In this document: one piece after another, positions 53,501 to 64,000 of the stretch
Numbering within the stretch: the first letter of the stretch is position 1
How the letters are laid out: the number at the start of each line of letters is the position of its first letter
Source of the DNA: Phytophthora sp. 'mugwort'
Lineage: Eukaryota > Oomycota > Peronosporomycetes > Peronosporales > Peronosporaceae
Assembly (NCBI GenBank): GCA_033558025.1
Contig: JAUCEF010000008.1
Coordinates: forward strand, 1,364,001 to 1,428,000
Length of the DNA stretch: 64,000 nucleotides
Direction: 5' to 3'
The notes under the pieces: model-generated
What the model saw: only the letters and a program-made list of their open reading frames with translations
What the model was told of the DNA's origin: nothing
Database searches by the model: none
Translations under genes and position numbers: made by a program

Positions 53501-54806
53501 CACATGCGAGTCGTGTGCACGATGGAAGTCCAGCAGCCAAACGAAGAACGGTATGATTATGACTGCACCTACTTCGACGGAATGTTGAGAAGTAGTGTCG
53601 ATGGACTTATCACAGGTTTACTAGCATCAGAAGGCTATTATACTTGCCGGCCACGAGGAGCTCGTGGTTGCTCGTGGCCGTGGCGGACTGAGTCAGTTTG
53701 GATTCGGAAGACGTGGCGAGCGTGGTGAGCATGGAAGCGCCACTGCTCGTAGTGGTGGGGTCGCTGGGCCAGTGACTACCAGCACAGAGTGTACAACAGG
53801 TAGGAAGTGTGGTTCATGTACGGCGAGGCGAAAACCTTCTGACGTCGCCACTATTGCTGTTACTCTACTAGCATCTCATACTGTTGTTGTTGCTGATATG
53901 ATACTGTAGCATGCAAAGGCATGGAAGAGGCTGTCCGTGGAGTCAATGTTGTTGTAACGATACCGGGCCGATGGCAGGTATTTCAGCGTATGTTGCCGAT
54001 ACTCTGGATAATGGCTGAAAACCAATGGTGTTGAAGATTGTGTTGATAGTGACCGAAGATCATTTGCTTGGGCAGCATGAAGCGCGCAAGTGGTGTTTGT
54101 TATTTTGGGTTTAGTTAACGTGTGAGACGTTCGACGATCGGCTGGGCGTACGCATGGTAATGCAATAGTGATACTGCCGTCAGGCGTCGCCGCCATGATC
54201 GAGGCGCTCGGTCCTGCAGATGAGAACGACATTTTCTTCGATATTTGTAGGCGCTGGTGTGGGAATATTCTTGCCCATGCTGCTCTTACCACAAACGTCA
54301 GCATTTGTATTGGTATCGAGCTTCGTGCTGAGTTATGCTTACTCGGACAAGCATGTATCGATTAACATGCCGAAGGTTTCCCGCAGCTTAGAAAGGTATT
54401 ACTCAAACCTCTGACGTTCGCGACGTTGCCATTCATCCCATCCACCAATGCGCGATGCAAGTATTGTATTCGCCAATATCGTTCTCTTTGAAGAAGATGC
54501 AAAATTGGCTGTTTCACGTGAGCTCAGTGTGATGCCAAGTGAACGCATTATTGCTGCAACCTCTGTATTTTGCCCAAGACATCGTTCATCATGCTCTGAA
54601 CCATTTTGTAGTCGTTGGCAGTTAGTGAACAAGTTGAAGGTGTCATGCAGCTGGAAAGCGCCTCTTCACCCACTATATTTTTACAGTAAGAGACCATTGA
54701 AATAACAGATCCAAACTTCTGTAAATTTTTGAACAACATCGTCTTGCGTTTAAGAGCCCAGTCGTTATTTTGGATACCAATCCAATGCGCACAACATAGT
54801 TCAGGG
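53501..54806. other. Unrecognised repeat-like stretch
   Basis: Short frames on both strands have some protein-like character, for example CTYFDGMLRSSVDGLITGLL (53560 on, plus) and DYKMVQSMMNDVLGKIQRL (near 54610, minus). No domain could be named. Probably the left part or flank of gypsy C, or another decayed element. Confidence 0.35.
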
Positions 54807-54809
54807 GCC

Positions 54810-55900
54810 CTCATGTACAAGTGGGTCGCACAGTACGTGAAGACATGTGAAACATGTCAGCGGGTGAAGCCCGCCGGGCACGCCTCGGCTCCCTTGCGGA
54901 GCCTGCCCTTCCAGCGGACTGCTGGAAGTCGATGAGTCTGGATTTCATCTTTGGACTTCCAGCCGACGGCCACGGGAATACCGGCGCCTTGGTGTTCGTG
55001 TGCCGTCTGAGCAAGATGGTGCGTCTTGCTCCGGTCAAAGACACAGTGACCGGGGAACAGCTGCGAAGCTGTTCCTGGATGGTGTTTTCCGCCATCATGG
55101 TCTGCCGGAGACAATTGTCTCGGATCGTGGCCCGCGGTTTACCGCTGCGTTCTGGCGAGCGCTGTTCCAATTACTTGGAACAAGGCTGCACATGTCCACT
55201 GCCGATCATCCTCAAACGGATGGGCAGACGGAGCATGTCAATCGAAAGCTTGAGGACACTCTACGCAGTGTCTGTGCGGAGGCCCTCGCACTTGGTCAGA
55301 ACGCCGGCCAGTAGTTGAGTTGCACTCAACAATACGGTTCACGCATTGACCGGGTATACCCCGTTCTATGTGAATGGCTTACGCCATCCACGGGTGCCGG
55401 TTACTTTGCGAGGCAGCACCCCGTCTTCAGTTCTAAATGGGGGATAGGCTCGGAAAGCGCTTTCCTCCCAGGTCTCGGACATGAGACCGGTTTCCTTGCG
55501 GAAACAAGTGAGGTCTTTTATAGACACCAGGCTGAACATAGTTAGCCGTGTCCGTGATTCCATAGCAGCGGCACAGGACAAACAAAAGGAGTACTCTGAC
55601 AAGAATGGAAGAGGAAACTTAAACGTGTTTAATGTTGGGGATTTAGTCCTATTAGACACTAGAAACTTGCCACTCGTCACGGTAAGTTTCGTTGGGGGCA
55701 ACAAGCTGAAGCACCGTTTCATTGGACCCTTCGTGGTCCTGGCCAGGCATGGCGCGGCATATTCGATTGACCTGCCTAAGTCGATGACGACCCACTCGAC
55801 GTTCTTCGTGGGCCGTTTGGAGCGGTACCATGATCCGCAGGGCTCACAGGCCCCAGCTCTACAAAGCGAGGCTGCGACTCAAAAACAAATCTCTCTAAGC
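54810..55900 (+). pseudogene. Gypsy C integrase and C-terminal region, broken
   Basis: VKTCETCQRVKP is the zinc-block end. The first Asp lies in SMSLDFIFGLPADG (near 54935), the second in ETIVSDRGPRFTAAFWRAL (near 55110), and the Glu in DHPQTDGQTEHVNRKLED (near 55205), in frames that change near 55055 and 55315. Then QDKQKEYSDKNGRG, FNVGDLVLLDTRNLP, GGNKLKHRFIGPFVV and STFFVGRLERYHDPQ (55480-55845) form the SH3-like end. A stop at 55314 and several shifts inactivate it. Confidence 0.85.
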
Positions 55901-57932
55901 GCGCCCAGAGCCAAAAGCCCAGGTTCCTTGCGGGGCCGCGGAAGGGGCTCCATACGAAGAAACCCCGGTTGCATACGCCGAGTAAGAGCCATAGTGATAC
56001 GGCTGGGAGTACGCAGGAGGCGCTCCCGCCTGGGGCACAGGGCGCAGGAGGTCCCGAAGACAGACAACTCCCGTTGGACTCGGTCCATGGACGCCCAAAA
56101 GGCATCCAGACGTTGGAAAATCTCCTCCACGTCATTCGTACGGCGGTCAACCTACCTTCAAGGGCCAAGAAGGTATCGTCCAGACGATTGACGTCGTCAC
56201 GAATCGGCCCAAGGACCGCAGCGCTCCCGGCCTGGGCGGCAACAGCCCCGCCCTCACCAAGTCCAAGCGCAACCTCAAGCTCAAGGACTCGATGACGAAG
56301 AGCGGTGTCTTCAACGACCCGAGTGGAGCCGAAGGCGGCACATCAGGTCCTGAGCTGGACCGGAGGGGCGGCGCCTCATACTCGTACTCGTTCGAGGGCA
56401 ACACTGACTCTCCTCGACCGTTATGGGGAACACAGTACCACGTGGGCCGTGTGCTCCAGGAGCGGCGCATTCACGGAAAAGCGCCAACTCCGCGTGAAGT
56501 GGAGGCGGTACTCGGAGACTGAGTGCTCCTGGGAGCCGTACTAACGGCTCCAGGCTGACTACCCGAAGGCTGTCGCGATCTGGGAACAGAATCGGCGGCG
56601 GCTTCGTAAGTAGTTCGGCCTTTCTTGCCCGAACGGGGTGTGGTCGTAGAACCAAGACGATACCCGCGCTCATGATGAGCACTAGAAGCGGAATGCTTCT
56701 GCATTTCTCGAAAGAGCAGCCGTTTGCCTACCACATGGGCAAACTCAATACACAGATCTCGGAGGTTAAGGATGGCTTCCAGCGTGAGATCCTGCCGGAG
56801 ATCCTCGAGTTGTCCTTGTCAGCAGCGCGTAGTTGCCCACTTCCAAAAGACGGTCTCGGCTTCTTGGAAACAGTTACAGTGTTGGGGCATCACGTCTGGA
56901 TAGCCCCACACAGGTCGCAGTCCCGACCGGAGCTCTGGCTTCTTTCGCCGGATCGCGAACTCCTTGAGCGGGATGTTGCGCGGTGCCAGGAGTACGCACC
57001 GAGCGATGCTCACGTTTTGGAACAGGGGCTGCTTGGCTACCAGGTGGCGCTCATAAGCGCCCGAGAAGAGCCCCCGCCAAGGAGCACGCGAGGCGGCTGG
57101 AGCTGACCCACGTAGGCATCGGCTCCGTGATACCCCTCAGGAGGGAAGTACCCGGGAGCGTAAGGCGGTCCCCCGCGAACTGGTGAAGAGTACTTCACAG
57201 CGACCGGGTCGCCGGGGCCCGCACTCCCTTTATGACGAGCAGCCTGGTACTCCGACTGCTGCCCATCGAGATCGTTTGAGATTTCTCGGCCGATTTGGCC
57301 CTCTTCCTCCTCGTCGGAAGAAGAACTGAAGAAAACTTGTTCGTGAGCGTGAGGGTTCCATACCCTTCACGGATCGGAGAACTGGAAACAGCTCGCCGCT
57401 TACGGCTGACTTCCGAGGCTGCTGCAGCCTTAGCAGCTTTGGCGCGGGCAGTTGCTTCACCGAGCGTTAAGTTCTTGACCGGAGAACGAGGTTTCTCTTC
57501 GCCCTCCTTGGGTGAGTGCGGGCTCCCCTGACGTCGGGCGTCTTCGGCGCGTCGCCATCGTCATGGCTAGACAGCGGGGTACGGGACCCAAGCGAGTCCG
57601 ACTGACTCGGGTCGCCGTCAGACCTTGACGAGCGGGATTTCGTTATCGCCCAGGACATGGGAGAATTGTCCGAGTCCTCGGTCATAGTCCACGAGGAGCT
57701 CATGATCCTCCTCAGGCGGTTCAAATGCCTTGAGGGTCACCTTGGATGTCACCTTGGTGGATCCCTTAGCGGCAGAGCCTTTGCAGGACGGCTTAGAGCT
57801 CTTAGCCTGCTGCTTGGAAGCAACAGGGTCGGCAGGCGCTTTCTCACCGCTGCCAGACCGAGTCTTGGTCATGCTTGAGGCTGACGTGGAAGTCGAAGAA
57901 GAAGAAGAGCACGCGGAAGTACTCAGGCTCAA
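55879..57932 (-). pseudogene. Antisense reading frames between pol and LTR of gypsy C
   Basis: On the strand opposite to pol, protein-like frames follow one another from 57932: a Ser/Thr-rich start (SSTSTSASSMTKTRSGSG), KAFEPPEEDHELLVDYDRGL, after a shift SRSSRSDGDPSQSDSLGSR, then SDEEEEGQIGREISNDLD and GGPPYAPGYFPPEGYHGADA near 57200, and finally EEIFQRLDAFWASMDRVQRE near 56120. The composition (disordered, charged, then helical) resembles retrotransposon gag. Stops and shifts break it. Position is the same as for the antisense frame of gypsy A. Confidence 0.45.
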
Positions 57933-58059
57933 AAGGAAATGAGCCGGCTGTGGAAAACAACCGCAGCGAAGTCGACGTAATTCGACTTCGAGAGTGAAGG
58001 CGACGATTTCCTTTCACTCGCCCTGGATGGTCGGTAAACCGAATCTAAGTGGGGGGGGA

Positions 58060-58396
58060 TGTAACGGGGTTACATGAAGAGTGCCAAGTCACTCTTCAAA
58101 GCAGCTATACCCAAGTACACTAAGTGATGTAGCTAAACATCACTATGACGTCGACGATAATGACGTCATGGATAGGTACCACAGATATGGTACAAATACC
58201 TCAGAGCCACTCAACAGGATAACATCTAGGGAACTTTATAGGTGACTAATAATTCTATAAATATATTCAGTCTTAATTCTACCTAATTTTGGTAACAGTC
58301 CCACAGGCCAGGGACTAGTGAACGGCCGTTCACTGAGAGTTTGTATACTCTCCGGAAGTCACACTTCCTGTGCGCAAGGTTGTGTGCCCCGTCACA
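58060..58396 (+). repeat. 3' LTR of gypsy C
   Basis: Starts TGTAACGGGG right after a G-rich purine tract and ends CCCCGTCACA. The ten terminal bases are inverted copies with one mismatch. Length is 337 bp. Its 5' partner is not in the window. Confidence 0.85.
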
Positions 58397-59462
58397 TTTT
58401 CCCTGTTACTGTAATATTTTGTTTTTAACGGTACTAAATGACTTATAGTGGCTCGTCCTGATTTTGAGTCAGCTTGGGTCAAGATCCAGCTTGATCAGCA
58501 GCACCTTTTGAGTGGCCAAGAAAGGCAAACTGTGCACCCATTCCTGAGGCAACCTCCGATATCGACTTTTAGCTTTGCGACGTAGGTACTCAAGGATCGA
58601 AGAAAAGCGCCTACGTCCAAGTCGGCACGATACCTCCAACTTCGAATCAAGCATAGCGTCTTTTCAGCGTCGCTCGTGCAACTTCCGGAGTACACCGCCA
58701 TTCGCTGCTGCCGATATCGTTAGAGATGATCCTCTTTCTTCGCATGAACGAGCGCTACGGGACGCACAAACTGTTCACGAGTGCATTGAGTAGATAATTA
58801 CTTCAGTATACATTAACCATTAATAATGGCCATTATGTATGTAAGTTGTGTCGTGTTTCTAAATGCATAATTTATGGGCAACTAATTTCTTGGCATGCGA
58901 CTAATGCCATTATCGGGAACCCTGGTACTACTTCGCCATGGTCAAGCCAAGCATCCGTCGATGACTCTGCCCGGAGCCACATTTCCAAAAAGTCGAAAGC
59001 TCACTTGCATACTCGAGGTATTTTGCTCTGTGCGATCCGGGTGGAATGACGGGTCATCTACAGCCAGCTGCCTACGCGTGGTTCGAGCCCCTCACGGAAA
59101 ATATCATGACTAGCATCGACGAGTGGAAGTTAAGTGGTGGCTTCGAGTATACCAGGGATGGCAATGTGAGGGCGCCCTCAAGACGAGGTAGTCCGCAGCT
59201 GGCTAACCCGGGCGTGGAAAACCGTGTCAAGCGAGATGATCGTGACGACAATTCGACACGTTTTAGCACCCATCCCTTAATAGTGCCCCCTTATAATAGT
59301 GCCCCATGTAAGGCATGGGGCACTAACGTAGTAGCCGGTGCACTGTGCCCCACGGGGCACAATCTCATGTTTTACAGTAGTTCTCGCTGTCCGTCGCAAT
59401 TTCCGCTCGCTAGTTAACTTGCTGTGGATCCTTCGGCCTCCACTCCTCTGACATGAAGATGT
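58397..59462. other. No recognisable gene
   Basis: Plus-strand frames such as 59046-59417 (FEPLTENIMTSIDEWKLSGG) read partly like protein but match nothing known to me. The string AGTGCCCC recurs several times near 59284-59350. Confidence 0.4.
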
Positions 59463-59880
59463 TCACCACGCCCTGGTCGTCATTGCCTCTGCTGCGGCAA
59501 AAGACTCGCACTCGTCGGAATGCACGACCGAGTACCTGACATCGAAGAGAAGCGCGTGTGACTCGGTCGCGGACGTCTCGCAGCTTAAGTAAGTTTGGCA
59601 ACGAAGCATGTCACGAAGCTCTGCACGCACTGGTGGAGGGTGAAGTGCGTCAGTGCTACGTCGACCTCGGTCTCGGCCCTGTCGCGGACGTCGAGTACTA
59701 CCCAGTTTGGTAAGTTTTGCCACAGGGGCGGTGCTGATCCGGCGGACCTGGTGGTGAGTGACGACAACAACTCGATCGGATCGGGTTCCACTCGAGGTGG
59801 TTAATGCGCATCTGCTCAAAAATGCACACGACCCGTATGGTAAGATTGGTTCGTTAGCGCTACAGCTCCGAAGCTCCAAC
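59463..59880 (-). repeat. Internally duplicated stretch
   Basis: GTCGCGGACGTC followed by TTTGGCAAC-type sequence occurs at about 59568-59602 and again at about 59683-59722, suggesting an internal duplication of about 115 bp. Minus-strand frames contain LLKLRDVRDRVTRASLRC and a related VVLDVRDRAETEVDV. Nature unknown. Confidence 0.4.
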
Positions 59881-60167
59881 GATAATATAAGCGGGCTTCA
59901 GCCGCCCCACACTCAAAGACCCGAGCTACCGAGTTTCACTATGCCCCACAGCGCCATAGCGCTTAATTATCTGTGCCGGGTCCCATAGATTGTCACCTTC
60001 AACGTGGCCAACACTTCAACGTGGCCAACACTTCAACGTGGCCAACACTTCAACGTGGCCAACACTTCAACGTGGCCAACACTTCAACGTGGCCAACACT
60101 TCAACGTGGCCAACACTTCAACGTGGTCATCACCAACATGACCTCGATATGAACCCCAATTCCAACA
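59800..60167 (-). repeat. 3' LTR start of copia F (far end uncertain)
   Basis: On the minus strand GAAGGAGGCG, a purine tract, precedes TGTTGGAATTGGGG at 60167, the standard copia LTR start. A TATA-like TTATATTATC lies near 59883-59892. The far end could not be placed. The LTR contains the 17-bp array. Confidence 0.6.
60001..60135. repeat. 17-bp tandem array, seven perfect copies plus a partial
   Basis: AACGTGGCCAACACTTC repeats exactly seven times from 60001 to 60119, then degenerates (AACGTGGTCATCACC). It lies within the LTR of copia F. Confidence 0.95.
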
Positions 60168-60194
60168 CGCCTCCTTCGAAGCAAGCAGCTTCGA

Positions 60195-61500
60195 CTACTT
60201 TGCATCTCCTATCCCAGCAATAGCTAGCAATCTATGGAGGCGCACTTTGTCCAAGGGTTTTGTGAACGTGTCGGCCGGGTTAATGACCCCATTCACCTTG
60301 TGCAGGTCGACCACACCTTTTTCCACTTGTTCGCGGACGAAGTGCCATCGCAGCTCGATGTGGCGAGTTCGACGGCTGTAGGTAGGATTGGTGGCCATCA
60401 CGTGTGCTGCCTGGTTATCAATTCCAATACGTAGCTTCACAGTCTTGCACGGAAAAATTTCTTGCAAAATATGCTTTCCGCAACCGCCTTCTTTGCAGCC
60501 TCACAGGCCGCCACATACTCTGCTTCAGCGGTAGACAAGGCGACGATAAATTGTCGTCGTGACATCCACGATACCGCTCCACCAGCCAACATAAACACAA
60601 ACCCAGTTGTGCTCTTTCGGGTCTCTGGGTCGTTTGCCCAATCACTATCACAGTATCCTTCGAGCACGCCAGTCTCAGCTCCGGTCGTCTGCCAGTTGTA
60701 TGTTATTCCATAGTTCGTAGTGCCTGCAAGGTAGCGCAGGACTCGCTTCAGCGCACCGACATGCTTTGCAGACAGCTTCGCTACAAAGCGACTAAGCTGG
60801 TTCAGTGCAAAGGCGAGATCTGGGCGAGTGCTGGTAGCCAAATACATCAGCATGCCAATTGCCTCACGATATGGAAAGCTAGTATCACTGTCTTCATCAC
60901 CACTAAGCGGCCCAAAACGAGCGTTTACTACCAGCGGGTTACCGACCGCATGGGCATCACCGTAGCCAAATTTCTCCAGAATTTCACGCGTATACTTGCT
61001 TTGGCGGATGGTGATCTGTTTGCCAGACTGTTCTACCTCCACACTAAGATACTGCGTTAGTATCCCCTGGTCCTTAATCCCATAGTCGTTGTCCAAATCA
61101 TCAAAAACGTTTTTTTGCTGCTCATCGTTGGTCGCGACCAATATGTCGTCTACGTAGACGAGATCGAGCATAATCTTATCACCTTCAGAATGGTAGTAGA
61201 GGCATGGTTCGGTCATCGAACGCTGGAACCCACGCTCAAGAAGCCAGCGATTCAACTCTGTATTCCACTCGCGACCAGATTGCCTAAGTCCGTATAAAGC
61301 TTTCAGGACGACGTACAAGTGCCCATCCACTTCACAAGGGAAACCTTCGATTGACCTCACATACTGTCGGATGCCAAGGATCACGTTCAGATACGTGGTG
61401 TTGATGTCTCCTTCATAGAGCTGCAGGTGTAATACTGCTGTTAGTGCAATCAATAATCGAAACGACGATACGGGCTACCGGAGAGAACGTACCGCGGAAA
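60195..61500 (-). pseudogene. Copia F reverse transcriptase-RNase H, nearly open
   Basis: The main frame (61453-60437, 338 codons) includes LQLYEGDINTTYLN, ALYGLRQSGREWN, LDLVYVDDILVATND (near 61165), YLATSTRPDLAFALNQLSRF, EGYCDSDWANDPETRKSTTG and ALSTAEAEYVAACEAAKKA. Upstream, FSPVARIVVS (near 61490) is in another frame. Near 60455, in an A/T run, the frame shifts into KTVKLRIGIDNQAAHVM and then RHIELRWHFVREQVEKGVVD, ending at 60195. Two shifts would need correction for function. Confidence 0.88.
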
Positions 61501-61507
61501 TCGACCC

Positions 61508-62314
61508 CTAGACGTTGAAAATTTCCGAGAGCACCAATTTTACTTTAAATCGAATAACGTAGCCCTCGTGATCCGACTTCAGATCATATACCCACTTGGT
61601 CTTGATTGGTTTTGCGTCGGGAGGAACTTCCTCAATCGAGATCTCGTCCAGGACCCGTCGGGCCCTTAGGGCAGCCATTTCCTTCAGCTCACCCTGGCGC
61701 CAGAAATCCCAGTACTTGCTACGCTTGGCTACTCTACGGTTACGGGGAATCCGCACATTGCTCGATCGGATTGGCTGGCCGTTCTTGTCCAGAATGCGTG
61801 ATGTCTTCTGTGCCATGTTCATCACATAGTCGTCCAAGTACGCAGGTCTCTGTCTCTCTTGATACTCTCGGAGGCCCGTACGGGTACGTTTTGGCTCTTG
61901 CTCTTCGGCACTCTGCTCCACACGTATCTCCTCCGAAGGTGTCTCTTCTCGTTGCCGCTTTCCCTTCAATTGCCCACAAACGCTTGCCACGGTGGCGTCA
62001 TCTTCATCTCCATCTGCCTCGTCACTACGATTCCCTAGCATGTCTTTACCTGTCTCTGGATCTGTGATAGATTCTACATCGTCCACAGCCGATCTACATA
62101 CACCAGCAACCGACTCACTACCATTGCATGAAGCTTGGTAATCATCTTCACTTGAGGTGTGGCAAGACGCTAAAGTGTCCTGCGAGCTTTGTAGATTCAC
62201 GTCCGTGACCTGCTCGGGTGCAGGCGGGTTTCCCGTTGCTTCAGTCCTAGCAGCAGTTTGCATAACGCCCTGCACTGCATCTGCTGTTGGTGTCGCTCGG
62301 GACGCCTCCCTCAA
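61508..62314 (-). pseudogene. Copia F integrase-RT linker
   Basis: A frame of 268 codons rich in Asp, Glu, Ser and Thr, ending in the conserved copia entry to RT (SKYWDFWRQGELKEMAAL, then KPIKTKWVYDLKSDHEG). It belongs to the same polyprotein as the RT. Confidence 0.75.
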
Positions 62315-62399
62315 CCCGACAAATCGCTCGTCATTGCAGGTTGGTACGACTCGCCTCCCTCGAGATCCGCGGTCCGTGCGGCCTCGATTATTGAGGTAG

Positions 62400-63541
62400 C
62401 AGCTATATGCGCATCACTATTCAACTCCAGGATCGGCAGCGAGAATTGCGCGAGTCCTCAAAATTCAATTTGGTCAAGTTATCATCTGCCATTGCTGCTC
62501 CCGTGTCTGTCGCGGTACAGAACATCTTCCGATACGCGTAGGTCAGACACGAACTTCGCTGTGCGATTATCCGGAAGGAAAAACAAAGTACACCTTCCAT
62601 CCGACGACATCCTCAGCATATCCGAGAACAAAGCCCAGTCTGGCGTTGTCATGGTGTTTCTTTCGGCCTGGCGTTACCGATACGTGAACGTATGCGAGGG
62701 CTCCAAACTTACGAATGTGATGCAAATCCGGCTTCACTCCGAACATCATTTGGTAAGGAATCCCTTGGGTGCCCTTGTTGTAGGGTGCGGTTCTTTAGAT
62801 ACACCGCATTCCGAAGCGCTTCAGGCCACAGATTCATTGGAAATCCAGCCTCATGCATCATCGCTTTCGTCATTTCGACTAGTGATTAATGAGTCCTCTC
62901 ACAAAGATTCAGCTGCGAGCTTTTCGGCCCCACACGCACGTGTTCGATTCCACGAGATTTGTACCATGTCTCCATCTCATTGTTCACGAATACACCCTTT
63001 GTCCGTCACTAATTGGCGAACTTTGAACTCGACTTGCAGCGTCCGTGTTCGGACCTGTTAAACTCTGAATTGGGTCCGCTCTGCCGTAGTCAGCTGCCTC
63101 CCAGCTTGGCGTTCTGCCCATAGCACATACTCCTTAATGTGCTGGTTGATGAAGTCGCTTGATTTGCTCATGAGCATGTGCATCGTCACAAAACGGGAGT
63201 ATCCGTCTATTATATCACACAGCTTCAAATCATGTGCTATTGTCCTTGCTCGGGATCAACAAGTCTGCATACACGACTTGGTTGGGCACTCTTGTGTTTC
63301 TGTCAATCTTCTTCTGGTGTGGCTTCTGCTTTTGTTTGCCAATATGGCAAGCATCACATGCTCCGAGCTCTCGCTGCCTTAACAGCATGCCACGCACCAG
63401 GTCCTTATCAACCATAGTTTTCAGATACTGTGGGCATGTATGACCTAGCCGCTCGTGCCAAAGCTTAAGCGGTGCTGCCCCTTTTGCCGCTGTCAAATTG
63501 CACACCGGGCCATCTTGTGGTCCGTGAACTCCACCATGCAC
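62400..63541 (-). pseudogene. Copia F pre-integrase/integrase, broken
   Basis: Pieces: LKLWHERLGHTCPQYLKTMV and CDACHIGKQKQKPHQKKID (zinc block, 63470-63310), then VVYADLLIPSKDNST (first Asp, near 63265). In broken frames the Asp and Glu blocks follow, and MMFGVKPDLHHIRKFGALAY with GYAEDVVGWKVYF (62749-62567) is the C-terminal domain. Confidence 0.75.
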
Positions 63542-63666
63542 CGGGTGCGAGACAAAGAACCCCCATGTTCCTCGAACGGTGTGCCGACGATCACATCCCT
63601 GCCTTCTTCATTCACCCGGAAGGTTCGATTGTCGGTCATAATCGAGATCAGAGCCCTGCTCAGCAG

Positions 63667-64000
63667 CTAATCCAATCGAGAGAACAACCAATGCGTTGCT
63701 CCAGGCACATAGAAGACATCGTTGATGTAAACAACAGTAAGTACTCCATCGACGTTCGACACCAACTGCACGGTTCCTTCTCCAGCAATCCTTGACGCTA
63801 GGGCAGGTTGTATGTGCTGTGATTGACTCAAATCAGGAGTGAACCCCCACATAGTACCATGGATTTCCGGTTATGTGCACGTTTGCCACTGTGTCAAAGT
63901 AGCACCAGACGCTACTCGTATCCATCGTACTCACGTCACGATCAATGTCATCATACATCCACCCGACACGAGTATCTGGACCGTCATCTTCCAGTTCGTC
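63667..64000 (-). pseudogene. Copia F protease region, cut by the window edge
   Basis: A frame near 63990-63860 reads CYFDTVANVHITGNPWYYVG, the retropepsin start with DTV in place of DTG. It continues in another frame with VSNVDGVLTVVYINDVFYVP and GATHWLFSRLD (63790-63667), the typical end of the copia protease segment. Confidence 0.7.

Larger units (their letters stand above)
54807..58396 (+). mobile_element. Ty3/gypsy retrotransposon gypsy C, 3' part with LTR
   Basis: Plus strand: integrase (54810-55760), SH3/chromo-like C-terminal region to about 55830, a 2.2-kb segment with open frames on the opposite strand, then a purine tract GTGGGGGGGGA (58049-58059) and a 3' LTR (58060-58396). RT, protease, gag and the 5' LTR are missing. 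Confidence 0.82.
60168..64000 (-). mobile_element. Ty1/copia retrotransposon copia F, runs off the right edge
   Basis: Minus strand, right to left: protease near 63920 (YFDTVANVHITGN, with DTG changed to DTV), pre-integrase (63541-63230), integrase pieces (63190-62400), linker (62314-61508), RT and RNase H (61500-60195), purine tract and LTR. This is the best-kept element of the window, with long open pieces, but it still carries several frame shifts and stops. Gag and the 5' LTR lie beyond the window. Confidence 0.88.

Noticed and set aside
60001..60135. Possible CRISPR array
   Set aside because: The 17-bp units are directly adjacent with no spacers, and the genome is eukaryotic; it is a minisatellite in an LTR.
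1..64000. Bacterial or viral origin of the window
   Set aside because: Spliced genes, eukaryote-only families (UBX, E2 with UBA, IGHMBP2, VTT) and LTR retrotransposons exclude it.

Overview
The window is eukaryotic nuclear DNA and reads as an oomycete, most probably a Phytophthora or a close relative in the Peronosporales. The evidence is compact genes with GT-AG introns of about 45-80 nt, a small secreted protein with an EER motif, and dense decayed Ty1/copia, Ty3/gypsy, pogo-like, piggyBac-like and Crypton-like elements of the kinds common in these genomes. No search was run; identifications rest on motifs and family knowledge.

Layout. 1-2.2 kb holds repeat debris. 2.2-6.6 kb is a gene block: an NRAMP metal transporter (+), a small TFIIS N-terminal-domain protein (-), 3-isopropylmalate dehydrogenase in four exons (+) and a small secreted effector-like protein (-). 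6.8-12.5 kb is a transposon-filled gap holding a pogo-like element that carries a tRNA-like sequence, and a 3' fragment of a copia element with its LTR. 12.9-25.2 kb is a tight housekeeping island: SUA5/YRDC tRNA threonylcarbamoyladenosine synthase (+), a FAF2/UBXD8-like UBX protein (-), an IGHMBP2-like UPF1-class helicase with an AN1 finger (+), a UBE2K-like ubiquitin-conjugating enzyme with a UBA domain (-), an intact pogo/CENP-B-type transposase-derived gene that has lost a catalytic aspartate (+), a VTT/TMEM41-like membrane protein (-) and a TKL-type pseudokinase ending in a CaaX box (-).

From 25.7 kb to the end no host gene is recognisable. The stretch is a mosaic of gypsy A (25.7-31.2 kb), two piggyBac-like remnants, a second pogo-like copy, copia B with the same LTR family as the 12 kb copy, a Crypton-like tyrosine recombinase remnant, a Ulp1-protease-like remnant, copia C and D head to head, gypsy B, copia E, gypsy C with a clear 3' LTR, and copia F, which runs off the right edge. 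Almost every element carries frameshifts or stops, so these are old copies.

How the genes relate. The host genes are unrelated housekeeping functions (metal transport, leucine synthesis, tRNA modification, ubiquitin/ERAD, RNA/DNA helicase, membrane lipid handling, signalling) arranged in alternating, often divergent orientation with 100-250 bp spacers that must act as shared promoters. The sharp change from dense genes to pure repeats, with the secreted protein beside the repeat-filled gap, fits the two-speed genome pattern described for Phytophthora. The most interesting items are the intact but catalytically altered transposase-derived gene, the prenylatable pseudokinase, and the open frames lying antisense to the 3' end of pol in two gypsy elements.
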